Origin: Peribolospora baueri
Taxonomy: Eukaryota > Basidiomycota > Peribolosporomycetes > Peribolosporales > Peribolosporaceae
NCBI GenBank assembly: GCA_029717555.1
Contig: JAMDHS010000011.1
Coordinates: 248,001-312,000, forward strand
Reading direction: 5' to 3'
Length of the DNA stretch: 64,000 nt
Part shown: positions 23,508 to 37,175 of the stretch, piece by piece
How positions within the stretch are numbered: position 1 is the first letter of the stretch
How the letters are laid out: every line of letters begins with the position of its first letter
Position numbers and translations under genes: made by a program
Notes under the pieces: generated by a model
What the model was told of the DNA's origin: nothing
What the model saw: only the letters and a program-made list of their open reading frames with translations
Database searches by the model: none

Positions 23508-26500
23508 ATGGCCACACGCCGCTCCACTTCCTCCAACGGTGACACCGGCGGCGACCATGCCTCTCTTCCCGGCTCCACCACCTCCCGCACCGCCCTCCGC
23601 CGCCGTGGCGCCGGTCCGGGCGGCGCCGCCGGAGCGACGGCGACGGCAGCCGCGACGATGCCCACGTCCGGTCGCCCCTCCGCCGGTGTGGACGGCGCCT
23701 ACGTCCCCGGTCAGCCGATAGGCTACCTCGCCGCGCGTGGGACGCCGTACCAGAAAAAATTCATCGGACGCAAGCTCACGCTGTGCTGCCTCACCGTTGT
23801 CCCCGTCGCCGTCATCATCACCGCCGTCATCACCTTCTTGCCCGTCTTGCACGCCATCGCCTTGCACGCTTTGCATACCTCTGTCCTCCACGTCTATCAG
23901 AGCAACATCACTAGCCCGTTGAATGGCAGCTTCACCCTCACCCTGGAGGGGCAGGTGAGTATTCGGTCTCGAGTGCGACCACGAAGGCTTCACCGATGGA
24001 CGCTTGCTTGCATTCGGAGGACCGCGGCCAAGGCGGATGAATGGTTATTTCCACCGAATGCTCATGATCCGCCCGCCCTGCTCCTACCCTTTCTGCTCCC
24101 CCCCTCCCGCGCGCGCCCCCCAACAGGTCAAGAAGACCGGTATCTTCCCCGCCCACATCTTTTTCCAAGCCCCCATCGACGTCTACTGGGTCACCCCGGA
24201 CACGCTCCAGGAGAAGCACCTCGGCCACTTTGATCTCGACTACCTCGGCGCCGCCGCTGGGCATGCTCGGCTCAAACAGGAGACGACCTTCAACATCGAC
24301 GACCAAGACGCCTTTGGCCAGTTCACAGAGTTCCTCATCACACAGGAGGAATTCACATGGCAGCTCCGTTGCCCCAAGGTGAAGGCCAAGGCGTTTTCCT
24401 TCATCGCTGCCAACGGCCTCACCTTTAAGAAGGACTTTACCACCAAGGGATTCAACAACTTTGAAAACGTCGAGGTCCTTGTGAGTTTGTTTGCCCACCC
24501 ACTCTCCGTCCGTATGTCCCTCTTTTGCGCCGTCGATACTCGCGCACGACTCGCTCACGTCTTCCCATCGTGCGCACTCTATCTGTCCTTCCCCGTAGGA
24601 TTTCCAATTGCCCGGTGATGACCCGGCAGGCGGAGTTTCCCTTTTGGCCACCACTTCCCTCTATAACCCGTCGCCGTTCGGTGTGCAGCTAGGCCGGCTC
24701 GCCGTCGACCTGTACTACGACGGAATGTACCTCGGTCCGGCCGTCGCGAACAATGTCAACATCACCGCGTGAGTTCCCCGCGCGGCGTGGCGCAGAAGCC
24801 GAGCCGTCGGTCCGACGCTGACATGTCGTGTCGTGTCGTGTTCACCTCGCTCGCCCCTACGCAGTGGTCGTAATATCGTCTCGCTTGAAGGACGGCTGGT
24901 GGACCATATTGGCAATCAGACCGAGCTCGACATGACCGGCAAGCTCTTCACGCGATACATCAACAGTGAAGTCACACCCACGATCGCCAGGGGCGTCTCG
25001 GCTACCCTCCTCAACGGCGAACATGTCACCTGGCTCAGTCAAGGTATCAAGGCGCTCAACATTGACGTGCCCTTGAAGCCGCCGGCGCCGATCAACCCGA
25101 TCAAGAGCATCGAAATTGACTACCTCGACATCGCTTACACGCCGAACACCGCTTACGACCCCGTGACCAACTCGAACAGCGTCAAGGCGTACGTCGGCTT
25201 GCCGTTCGGGTTCAGTTTGAACATCACCCAGACCGCCAACCAGTTCGCCATCGTCATGGACAATCAGACGGTCGCCACCCTCAACGGTGCGTTGAGCCAG
25301 TCGGCCACCGCCCTCGACGTCGTCAGCTCGGGCCAGACGGCTGGCACGCTCCATATCACTCTACCCCCGACGCCGCTCCAGGTCGCCGCCGACCCGGCGA
25401 GCCACGCGAGGTTCCAGGATTTCCAGAAGGCGCTCACGCTCACCGACGGCAGCGAGTTTTATCTTAACGGAAGCTCCGTAGCGGTCACCGACACGCCCCT
25501 CGGGCAGGTAGTCCTCGACGGCATTCAGTTCTACGTCCCCAGCGGCCTCCTCGGCCTCAAAGGCCTCGATCAGTACCCTACGCTGATCAACGGCGTCGAC
25601 GTCGTCGGCGGCACTCGCGACTATCTCCAGCTGAGCATCAACACCTCCCTCGTCAACCCGTCCAACCTCAACCTGGCCATCGGCGACTCGACGTTCCAGC
25701 TCTTCAACAACGAGGCCCTGCTCGGCACCGCCACCATGCCCAACCTCAATCTGACCATCGGACGTAACGATATCACCGCCACCTCGACGTTCAACCCCAA
25801 CGAAGGGCCGATCGGCATGCAGATTCTCAACGACTTCGCCTCCGGTCACAACAGCCTGCTTAACATCACCGGTTTCAGCGGCTCGACCAACATCGACTCC
25901 CTCGTCCCTGCACTTGGCTCGCTCGCCCTCAACTCCACCTTGCCAGGCCTTCCGACCAAGCTGGTTAACTACGCCAACTTGACCGTGCTCGACACCACCG
26001 GCGTGACGAACAACATTGCCCACACCGTCGTTGGCCTCGACAACCCCTTCTCCTCCGGTCTGACCGTCACGAGCGTCAACAGCAACATCCACTCTCACGG
26101 CCTCTATGTTGGCAACATCTCCCAGCCGCTCACGTTCAACGCCCCGGGCAAGCAGCTCAACAATATTCCCGGCCTCAACCTCGACATGAACCTCTACCCG
26201 CCAGACATCTTCTCTCTCGTCCGCGCCCTCATGGCCGTGGACGGACAGGACCTGGCGCAGATCGACGGCATCGTGCAGCTCGGCGGGTACAAGCTCACGC
26301 CGAGCACTAACGCCAACTCGGGTCCGGGCCGGCGCCGCGATGTCACCGTGCCTCGCTACGTCCCAGTCGAAGAAGTTGTAGACGGGCAGCAAAAGCCGTC
26401 CTTCATCACCGAGGCCGACGACGATTCGGTTGCCGCGCTTCTTCGCCCCGGAGCCAACTATGGTCCTTTGGGTTCTATGGAGGACATGATGCCCGGCGAG

Positions 26501-29500
26501 CGCGACGAGGCCGAGGCCGACGACGACGACGCGCGTCACCCTCGTTCCGGTTCCGCCGTCCGCCGCGCCGCGCCACCACCGCCCCAGACCAGGGCGCCCG
26601 AGCTACCGCCGGCGAAGCGGAGCAACATTTATACCGGCTACAATCTGCCCAACGCCGTCGATTCGGCCTTCAAGCACCTCCTCATCGATGTCGAGCTCGT
26701 CTCCGGCATCACCATCGGACAGTATGAGACCACGCTGAATATCACCCAGACCGACGTGCCCGTCGGCACCGACCAGTCGCTCAACCTTCTCCTGCCCATC
26801 CTCGCCAAGCCGATCGTGCAGAAGATTGTCGACGGTGCCGTGCTCGGCTTCAACACGATCACCATCACCAACCCGGCGGAGACGTCGTTCGGTACCCAGC
26901 TCGACGGCGCCATCACCAACGCCGGGCCCTTCGACGCCGTCATCACTTTCCCCGAGGGCCTCACCATTTCGTGGGAAGGCAAGCCGCTGGGCCACATCGC
27001 GATGCCCAACGTGTCCTTGGTCGGAGATGTCGGCGCCAAGCTCCAGATGGCCGCCGACTTTGCCGTCGCTGACGTCGCGTACCTCACCAACTTTACCTCC
27101 TACCTCTTGACACAGGAGAGCTTTGTGTGGGAGATCACTGGCGAGAACTTGATCGTGAGCGCGCTTGGCATTGAGGTATCCGGAATTTCCATGACCAAGG
27201 AGGTCATGCTCAAGGGCATGAACGGCTTCAAGAACGGTGTCGTGATCAACTCGTTCGACCTGCCCGCCAACGACCCCGCCGGCGGCATCCACCTCACCCT
27301 CCAGACCACGATCATCAACCCGGCCCAGATCGGCGTCCAGCTCAGCTCGATGGGTTTCCAAAACACCTTCAATTCGACGAACATCGGTCCCGTCGCAGCC
27401 GGAGCGCCCTTCACCCTCTCCGCGCTCTCCAACGTCAGCCTTCCGCTCGTCGGCAGGCTCATTCCGCAGTCGACGCCGCAAGGCCTCGCGGACGTGTCGA
27501 CCATCTTCACCCAGTTCGTCCATGACATCGACTCCAACCTCACCGTGCACGGTGACTACGCTGGACCGCCGAACGTGACGTGGCTCAACGAGGGAATCAA
27601 GTCGCTAGCGATCGATGTCGTGCTGCCGGCTCAAAAGTTCGACGTGATCAAGTCCATCACCCTCAACGTTCTCGACCTCCGCTTCACCGAGCCCACGTCC
27701 TGGGATCCGAGCACGACGTCGGCGAGCACTTCGTCCGCCTTCTACCTCCCCTTCGCCTTCCCGCTCGACATCCAGACCATCAGCGGCCAGTTCATCGCCG
27801 GCTACCACAACACGAACATGGCCGTCCTCAATGTCCCCCAGGTGCCTGCCAAGACCGACGTCGCCGCTCGCACCCTCCAGCTCGCTTTCCAGAACGTGCC
27901 CTTCGAGGTGTACAACGGCCAACACGCTCTCTTCTCGCAGTACCTCGCCGACGTCACTGCTGGCGTGACGAACACGTTCTCGCTCAGTGGCATTGCCAAC
28001 ACGGGCGCCATGACAGCCGTCGGCCTGCTCAACATCTCCGACATCCCCTTCAACGTGCCCACCACCATTCTCGGCCTTCAGAACCTCAACGCCCGGCCGG
28101 CGCAGGTGTCCAACTTGGACGTCCACCACGGCTACCCGACCTATCTCTCCATTCTCCTCGACACTGCTCTTTACAATCCGTCCAACATCACCATCGGCAC
28201 CGGCGACGTCTCCTTCGGCCTCGGCTTCGAGAACCACCCCATCGGCTCGGCTGACATCTCCAACCTCGTCATCGTGCCCGGCGTCAACACCGTCCCGACG
28301 GACGTGCACTACCAACCCGAGGGCGCCAACGTGCCGTTTGGCCAGAAGTGAGCAACGCTGATAGACACGGCCGCAGATGACATTTTGTTCGAGAGGGGCT
28401 CCGCGCGCGATGACTGACGTCTTGGACCCTTTGCTTCGCATTGCGGCAGCTTGTTGGAGAATTACATTCAGGGCGTCATGTCACCGACGGCCATTTCCGG
28501 TACCTCGTCCTCGACGCCGATCGACTCTTTGAAGCAAGCGCTCGGTGGCATCGCTCTCACCGCCGACATTCCGCCGCTGCAGCAGAACCTCATCACTCAG
28601 ACGTCGCTTGAGATGCCCACCGATATCGTCCAGACCGGCATGGCCCACGCCACCTTCAACCTCGGCAACCCGTTCACCGCGACCATCAACATGCTCCAGG
28701 TCATCGCCAATGCTACCTACAATGGCCTCTACCTCGGCCAGATCAACGTCGACCTGTCCGGTCATCCCATCACCGCGCCCGGTCACACGGCCATCACGTC
28801 TCCTTCGCTCGACTTTGCGTTCAACCTCGATCCCAAAGTCATCATCCAGCTCCTCCTCGAGACCTCGACCGCGAACGGCGTCAGTCTCGGTCCCCTGGTT
28901 CCGCTCTTCCAACAGGTGCTCAACATGCCCAACCCGAAGACGGCCATCACCACTACAGTCAGCCCGGACATGTTCCACCCGACCTGCGTCAGCGGACAGC
29001 AGTTCGACGTCTTCGACGCCATCCTCAACTCGTTGAAGAACCTCCATGCCAACCTGTCCATCTCTGCTCAGACCGCCCTGGACGACTACCACACGCCGCT
29101 GACCTTTGTTCAGAACAACGTGCCGACGATCACTGACCAGTCTGCGCTCTACCTCATCGGCGCCGTTGGCGCGCCGATCGTGCAGACGCTCGTGGACAAC
29201 GCTTCGCTCTCGTTCAGCATCGCCAACATCACAGGCGTCACCGACGAAGGTTTCGACGTCTCTCTTCAGGGCCAGCTCACCGGTACCGGTCCCTTCGACG
29301 CCGAGATCGAATTCGTCCAGCCGGTCAACGTCAACTGGAACGGCAAGGATATCGCCCAGATCACCCTACCTCCCGTCTGTGCCGACGCCAACGTGGGCGT
29401 GCCTAACTATGTCACCAAGGGCCACCTGACCATCACCCACATGAGCGACTTTATCGACTTTGCCACCTTTTTGCTCCACAACCCGAGCTTCTCCTGGGTC

Positions 29501-31974
29501 ATCTCCACCAACAAGCTCCGCGTCACCGCCTTGGGCACCATCTTCGACAACGTTTCGCTCACCAAGACCATCTCCTTCGACGCGTTCAACGGCCTGCCCG
29601 GCGTGACCATCAGCAATTTCCAGCTGCCTTCCGATTCGGCCGACGGAACGGGCATCGACATCTCCACCGATTCCCTCATCCCGTCCCCGGCTTCGCTCGG
29701 AATCGAGCTCGGCACGGTCGGCTTCCTGGCCTACTTTGATGGCGTCGAGGTCGGTCCCATCAGCGCCACCAACTTTTTCATGGCCGCCCACACGGTCACC
29801 AACGAGCACCTCACCGGCGAGATCACGCACAAGAGCGGCAGCGAACTCCAGACGATGGGTGTCATGTTCAGCAACTACCTCCACGGTCAGAACCAGACGC
29901 TCCAGGTCGTCGGTCAGTCTGTCACTCCTCCCGGCCAGTCGAGCCCTGTGGGCTGGCTCACGACCGCGTTCAAGACCTTGACGCTTCAGGTCACCTTGCC
30001 CGGTCATATTTACGAGATCGTGAGTCCCCGACTGCCGTCCCGTCGTCTCTTCCCTGCTTCCTCCGCAAACCGGAATTGCTACCCCTCCCTTGCAGATCGA
30101 GAGCATTCAGTTGCAAGACCTCACCGTCCAACTCGAGGTGCCTGCGGACGACTACGACGCGCTCGCGACCAACCAGCGCACGGACATTGTCTTCAAGAAC
30201 CCATTCGGCTTCTCGCTCTCCATCCTCGAGACCGGTGAACAAATCACCATCGTTTTCAACAACATCAACACCGTCCAGCTCAACACGCCCCTGGCCACCG
30301 TCCTTTCCTCGGGCACCTCCACTGGCCAGCCCGCGCCGCTCGCCATCAACTTTGCCAACCAGCGCCTGCAGAGCCTCAACAACGCCAACTATGGCGCCTT
30401 CTTTGCCCAACTTACCGACCAGGCGTCCGCCACGTTCGGTCTCAACGGCGGCGCCGATGTCATCGCCAAGACGCCGATCGGCAACGTGCCCATCCAGGGC
30501 ATTCCGTTCAACGTTACCACCTCGCTCAACGGCATCCAGTCCTTCCAGCACACTGCCAAGCTGTCCAACGTGTCCATCACCGGTGCCGGTCCTGGCGGCT
30601 CGTACCTCTTGGCTCCGCTCACCGTGACGATGGACAACCCAAGCAACTTGACGGTCATCACCAACGAGATCTCCTTGCCAGTCATCTTCAACGGCGTCGA
30701 CGTCGGCCGAGCGCTCATCCCCCAGCTCGACCTCAAGCCGGGCTCCAACTCGGCGCCGAGCGAGTTCCACTACATGCCCGCCAACGCGAACGATACCACG
30801 GCGCAGCTTATGCTCAGCCAGTACCTCATGGAGAACGAGGCGCCGACGGCGCTGACCGTCTCGGGCGCCAACGCCCAAGGCCTATCCCCGTACGGCGCCC
30901 TTGGACCTGCGCTCCAGGGCGTCTCGCTTCAGACTCAGCTCGCTGGCATCAGCGCTCGTCTCGTGACGCACATCAACGTGTATATGAACCTCGACACGGT
31001 CCTTGGCGGTCTTGAGAACATCCTCAACTCGAACCAGCCGGTGACCGTAGAGATCGACTTCGATGTCCAAAATCCGCTCGACGCCGACCTGCAGATCGAG
31101 TTTGTGCAGAACGACTCGGGTCACGATGGCACCATCTACGCCCACTTCGACCAGCCCTTCTCCACCTTCGCCGTCCCCTCTCATGGATCCGCTAACTCTG
31201 GTAGGTTCGGCAACGTCGTCCTCACCAAGGGTCTCCTCGGTTCGCTCGCCGTCATCGGACAGAACTTGGACATTTTCAACGACATCACCAACTCGGTCGG
31301 TGGCGCCGGAGGCTACCGGATCCCGTGGTTGTCGTACAACGAGACCAATGTCCCCACGGCCTACCAAATCTCGGTGAGTCCTCGTTCGAGTTGGCCAGCG
31401 TTCGATTTACACCACGTCACCTGATGCTGTCTTGCTGACTTCGGACGCTCGCGTTCCTCTTCCGGTCTCAGCTGGGCGGCAGCAACATCCCCATCGGCAG
31501 CGTCGCCGGCCTCATCACCGGCGTCGTCGACGGTTTCCATGCCAACAGCACGAGCCAGGTGGTCGGTGCCCTTTCCCAAGTTGTCGGCGGCGCGACGGGT
31601 GTCATCGACGGCATTCTCTCCAACCTCCACCTCGGGCCGACGAACGCGCCCAGCGTCGCCTCGTCTTCCGCCCCTGCCGCCGTGACCAGCGTCACCAGCT
31701 CGGTCGCCAGCCCGGCCAACAGCATCGTCAATCCCGGTGAGTGAAGCGACCGGGGAAAGAGATAGCCGAGGGCCTCCAGCAGACTGTCCCCTGACCTCGT
31801 CTTCCTGCCCCTCCATTCACAGGGACGGGTGCCACGAAGCCCACTACCCCGGCGTCGCCGGCGTCGCCGTCCAGTTCGTCACGCCCCGGCATCCTTCCCA
31901 TCCCCACCAAGCGTGAAGAGACGAAGCCCAAAGCACGAAGAAAGGTGGCCGCGTTGAACGCTCACGAGCTTTGA
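23508..31974 (+). CDS. Giant Tag1-like (DUF3712 family) type II membrane protein
   Basis: Eight exons, join(23508..23954, 24127..24480, 24599..24768, 24865..28347, 28450..30019, 30096..31373, 31472..31736, 31823..31974), 2572 residues. A basic cytosolic tail of about 90 residues precedes one membrane segment (about 91-113, TLCCLTVVPVAVIITAVITF); the rest has many N-glycosylation sequons (NIT, NLT, NGS), as expected for a lumenal type II protein. Three related modules are seen: landmark QEEFTWQL..FQLPGDDPAGG at 24350-24690, QESFVWEI..FDLPANDPAGG at 27110-27420, and PSFSWVIS..FQLPSDSADG at 29480-29780. Yeast Tag1 is a vacuolar protein linked to ending autophagy; that role here is inference. A disordered, dibasic, acidic linker lies at 26320-26640. 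The ATG has a CACCATGG context. Confidence 0.85.
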
Positions 31975-32825
31975 TCGTCGTCGGTCTCTCTCGTCCCGAA
32001 CTCGTGCCTTTCCTTCCAGTCTAGCTTTTTTCTCTCTGTCCTGTCCTTTTTCTTTCTACTTGCTTCTCCTCCTCCGTCTCACTTCCTTTCCGTCCCAATG
32101 CAGTCGCGCTTGCTCGAGGTTTTCGTCATCTCCTTGCCCGCCTCCTTCGCTCGTTTCTTGGAGAACGCGGACTCTACTGTCCTTTCCATGCCGGGCCTGT
32201 AGGATCAGTTTCTTCTGTAGTCCCCGACTTTTTTTTGGTGTCTTTTTTTTCCCTCATACCGTCGTCTTGTTTGATCCCTGGACCGGAGATGCCACCGACC
32301 CTCGAATCTCCGGCGATCTTCATATCCTCTGCGGATACCACACTCGTTGTTCTCGATCCGCCCATGCTCGGCTCGGTCGGCTTCCGCTTCGCCACCCCTC
32401 CGGTCGCTTCGCTTTCCCCTGGCACTTCGCCCAGTATCTAACGCAACCCCTGCGCCATTGTTTTCATTCTAATTCATCCCTTGAGTCCTCTCGAGCTCGA
32501 AGCTAGCCGTGGACCGCTGAATGACGACGAAGCTGAGAGGTGACCGAATATGATCAAACTGTTGTTGCCGACGATCTGGTCGTCTGGAGGTACCTCACGG
32601 CTGCGTTGGAGCGTCCGCCAATGCTCTCTCACTCCTCCACTCGTCCCGCGACCGACCTGTCGAAGACCCACGTCGTATGAATTTTGTCGCCCACGTCCGT
32701 CTTTCGCCGACTGCGGCCACGCACGTGACTTTTATGAGTGGATGCAAGCGTCGCCCAACCGGCCCACTTAGCTCCCTACCAGTCAAGCCCTCAGACCCAG
32801 AGACAGGCGAACACCCCCGCGCTGA
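31975..32825. other. Gene-free interval, Tag1-like 3' flank and RED1-like promoter
   Basis: T/C-rich sequence with several TTTCTTT stretches and no recognisable coding exon. Both flanking genes lie on the plus strand, so terminator of one and promoter of the next both lie here. Confidence 0.6.
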
Positions 32826-35800
32826 ATGACGAAGAAAAAGGGCGGCAAGCGCCCTCACGCTTCTGCCGGCGCCGGCGGTGCATCTCCAGACTGGTCATCT
32901 TACGCCTTCCTCACCTCGCCACCCTGGAACCCGCTTCAACTGCCGTCCGCTGGGGGTGGCGGCCAGGGCGATGCGCCGACCGCCGTCTCATCGCCGGACC
33001 TATCCGCCCTTCGCATAGCGGCCTTTCAAAGTAAGCGTCGCAAAGTCGACAACCAAGACGACCTGGCCACCGCCTCTTCGACAACAGCCCCTTTTATTAT
33101 AACCGCTTCGACATCGGGCGGAACGGTGACATCTCCCGCTCTTTCGGCGTCCGTCAACGCCGCTTCAGCGTCGGTCTCGAAAGATGAGGAAAAGGAAGAA
33201 GGAGAGATCGAGGAAGGAGAGATCAACACTGCTGAGCACGGGTGGAGTGAAAGCTCTATGCCGGTGAACGCGGCAGCTGGCGGCTCAAACAACCCTCCTT
33301 TCCCTTGGCCACACGCGCCGCAAGCCGTCCCCTTCGGCGCGCCGACCAGACCGATGACCAACGCCGAGCGAAAAGCGCAAAAGAGGCTGAAGCAGAAGAA
33401 AAAGGCGCTGCTTGCGTATCGGCAACCACAGCCTTCGTCTTTTCCTCGCCGCCCGACTCCGGCCTCCGCGCATACCGTTAGTATGTCCGGCCCCAGCACA
33501 TCCTCCAATACCGTCGAGATGGATCCTGGTTCGGCTCTCAACCATAGCGTCGATGCCATGTCAACCATCTCGCCGCATGTAGACAAGGGCAAAGGTAAAG
33601 CCAAGGATGATAACCATTTGCCAACCTCACCCTCTTCATTGGCCGGCGCTTCCCTCGACGCATCCACCACACACACGCTCAGCCAGGGTGAGGGTCGGAT
33701 GTGGTCCCGGGCGCGTCCATTTATGAACCAGATCGATGCTTGCCGCGTGTGGTGTGACTTGAGCCGGTGCTGATTCTTAGCTCGTCTCGTCTCCCTGAAC
33801 AGCGGGCCTCGATGAAGCAAAAAAGCTCGTGGCCGAGCTCAACTCGTGCGGCATCCGGCCGGAGTACCTGCTCAAGCAGGGCGTCGATCGTGACATCATC
33901 GTATCTTGCTATACCCAACTCGGTCTCTCCCTGTCCGACGAGTTCTTCGAGGCGGTGGCTAAGCAGGAGAAGGCGGCGTCGACCACAGATCCACACGAAT
34001 CCCGACCTAACCTCGAGCCTGCCGAGCAACCGTCTGCGTCGGCACCCTTCCCACTTCCATCACCCTTTCCATTACCGCCACCCATGATTGAATCCTCTTC
34101 GCCCGAAGGTTCCGCCCCTCCACCTCCATCTAGTCCGCCACCCTCGATCCCGATGCCGCCGGCCTCAGCGCCCGGTTCGCCCAAGACTGTCGCCAAATCG
34201 CCAACGCTAGCAGAGTTGGAAGCTCGTGCGAGAGCAGAGCTCATTACCCGCAATGCCAGGAAGGCTGTGTTGGAGAGCCAGAAAATTAAACGCGAGGAGC
34301 GCATGCGGCAGGAATTGGAGGGCATGCTTGCCGAAGCCCAGGAAGCGGCGGCTGTCGCGAAAAGCCTCGGTGCGGAGCAAGTCGAGGAGGCGGCTTCCTC
34401 TGGTCAAAGCGTCGGCTCGGACGACGACGAGGGACGACATTCCACGTCTTCACGTTCCGAACAGGATATGGATCTCGACTTCGATGGACCTACATACAAG
34501 CAGGTGCTCGGTCGACCTGGCCCGCCCCCAGGGCGGCGGGCTCAGGTCAGCTACGCTGATATACAACCCGATCGTCCTCCCCGCAGGGACAAGGAACGTG
34601 CGAAGCGTCCCGCTCCGCCGCCCATGGGCGATGTGCGCGATTCTGTCCAGGAGGTTATGGCCGAGGTCCTGCCAGACGACGTGGGCGAGCCAAACGGAGG
34701 GCCATCTGCATCGTATGAACAGTCGCTTTTCGCCCCTGGGGTCGTGCCGCCTATGGATGCGCAAACTTATCCATGGTCTTACGAGGATGGTTCGCGTTCT
34801 CTCGCGACTTCTTTCCAGCCGACCTTGCCTCACACGTATTTCCCCGTAGCCGTGCACGCTTATGGGTCATTTCCAGGGTCTTTGGCCTCGTCTGAACTAG
34901 CATCTGCCGCCGCGCCGCCCGCAACGTCACCAGCGGACGCCGACTCCACTCTCACACCCCTACCTCCTGCCTCCGCTCTTCCACCGCTGCCTCCGTCAGT
35001 GCCGACATCTACGCCCACCGGTCCGCCGCGATCTGCACGTCAACGTCCGAAGGCCGCCGATTTCGACTCGGATTTTGCGACGCCTCCGGTCCAAGGCTCC
35101 CAGCAGAGATGGCGCCGACAGCAAAGCTTTTTGCCTTCTGCTCGCTCGCGTTCTTTCGTCATCGACGTCTCAACTGACTCGTCCGTTGATGACGACGAGA
35201 GCGATGAAGAAGATTCCACCGAACGTCTGGCCGATACGGTGGCACGGCAGCTGCACAAGCTCAAGCTCGAACTCCAGAAGCGTACCCCGGCAGACGTTGG
35301 CTTCATTCCTAGACGCAGCGCAACTGCTCCTCTGAGTCCCGTCATCGCAAACGTGAGCACCCTCGCCGTTCAATCTTCGCACGTTAGTTCGACCCAAGCG
35401 CAAAAGGCTGCAGTTGCAGATGCTGAGGCCAAGCGACGGCTGGTCGCCAAAGAGGAGGAGATCAAGCGCATGATGGAGATCATCAAGTCGATGGAGGAGA
35501 AGAAGAAGAAAACGGTCGCTGAATTGGTTAGCGCGACCGGAGATGGAGACACTGGCGTGGAGATGGCAACAACATTCGAGTCGAGCGACGCGGCAGTGTC
35601 CTCAAAGTATGCCAGCTCAGCCCCGGACGAGAAAGACCGGGCCGAGGAGGCCAAGTCAGCGACCCCACTCTCTGTCGCGTCAATATCTTCTTCGAAACCG
35701 GCGTCCCATGGCACCAGTAGGGGCTCCAACGCGATGCGTACCGCCGGCTTGGCAAGCTCGCTATCTCAATTGGAAGCTTCTTTGAAAGCACAGCGAGAGG

Positions 35801-37175
35801 CACTTCTCAAGATCCAGATGGCCAAGACTCCGAATGAGGCCGCCAGTCGCAAGCCCGTCAGCGAAGTCGCCCCGATGGATTCGGATCGAGAGCACAGTCA
35901 GGCCTCGGGTGAGGGAACAACAGCGGGAGTTTGGGCGGGAAGATCGGAAAAGATCGCTCTAAGGCTAAGGAAGTGCCCAACATGCTAACTTTTTCGTGGC
36001 GCCCGCCCTACCGTCTTTCCTACGCTATCTTTTCTTTTCGTCTTAGGCGCGGCGTTTTCTAAAGACACAAAAGCAGAGGACGGAGGGGCAAGCTTTACTT
36101 TCCCGTCTCATGCGTTTTTCTCACGTGCATTCCATTCGCCTTACCAATGGCTCGTCTATTGCTTTTGTCTTCATTCTATGTCTCACTCAGGCCAGCCCAT
36201 CCTTGCCTTCCGTCGACCTTCCTGTCCTGCAGCTCGACTCATTGGCAGCGCCGCCGCAATCAGGAACGATGGCAAGTATCAAGGAGGAAACGACTTGCTT
36301 GAGACGAATTGGAGTTGCGGCTGAGCATCTTACCAACGTCGCTGGCGAACTGGAACGAACGCTGCCGGGTTCCGATTCTATTCTTCTTTCACAGGTCGGT
36401 AGCCGTTTCTCCACCTACGTCTCACCCTTGTCCTTCTACCCTTCCCTTCGGGAGAGCGCCGTTGCCGCGCTGCCTGAGCTCCCTCTCCCCGAGACCAGTC
36501 AGTCGCCGGATGTGCACGAGGATCAAGCTCAAGACCAAGGCAGACTGCAGAGCGAGGATGTCCAGGTGCATATTGACATGCTACATGCGAAGACGAGCGA
36601 GGAGATCGACAAGCAAGGCCGAGTGTGCTCCTTCGAGGTCGGCGGGGGCAAGTGCCACGATCCGAAATGCTCTAGCGTCCACTTCTCAGATTTCGAGCCT
36701 TCAGGTGCGTCTACCTTCTCTTCCACCGGGAGCTATGATACCTCGCTGTCGACCACGCTCGGTCCGTCGTGGTCCGCGAGGCCGCTCACCTCTTGCTCGT
36801 CGGCTGGAGTTTTTCCTTTTTTTATCTTTTCCTCACGCTTCACTTATGTTTCTTCCGTCCTCCATTCCGCTGTCTCTTATTTCTTCTTGCCTTCACCGCA
36901 TTAACGCGTTTGTCCGAACAGATGACGCTATTATTTCGCACTTCATTTCTCGCTTGCAAGCCTCACTAGGTCAAGAAAAGGGGGAGGGGAAGACGAAGGA
37001 GAAGCGAGCCGTGGCGCTTCGCAAGGGCCTGGAAGTGGCGGTGGCCATAGCGAGGAGAGATCCGTCGACGAGGCAGCCCGTCGCGCCAAGGGATCGAAAG
37101 CCGGGCGACACCGCGAGAGCGGTGAAGGCTGCGCTGGAGTTTTGTCGTGTGCAGGAGAGGTCGTCGAGTGCTTGA
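32826..37175 (+). CDS. RED1/ZFC3H1-like nuclear RNA-surveillance zinc finger protein
   Basis: Supported exons: 32826..33687, 33803..35908, a final pair ending 36704 and 36922..37175. The region 35909-36263 is less certain; one model with correct phase is exons 36047..36124 and 36264..36704, giving 1246 residues. N-terminal part: Lys-rich start, an EEGEIEEGEI acidic motif, a conserved GLDEAKKLVAELNSCGIRPE segment, and coiled coils (KRRLVAKEEEIKRMMEIIKS near 35440-35510). C-terminal part: FSTYVSPLSFYPSLR followed by a zinc finger VCSFEVGGGKCHDPKCSSVH (C-x8-C-x4-C-x3-H), the zf-C3H1 pattern of S. pombe Red1 and human ZFC3H1, which link poly(A)-binding factors to the Mtr4/exosome machinery. Function is by family analogy. 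Confidence 0.75.

Noticed and set aside
25361-26539. Long minus-strand open frame opposite the Tag1-like gene
   Set aside because: It mirrors the codon pattern of the true plus-strand exon (GC3-driven shadow) and contains no family motif.
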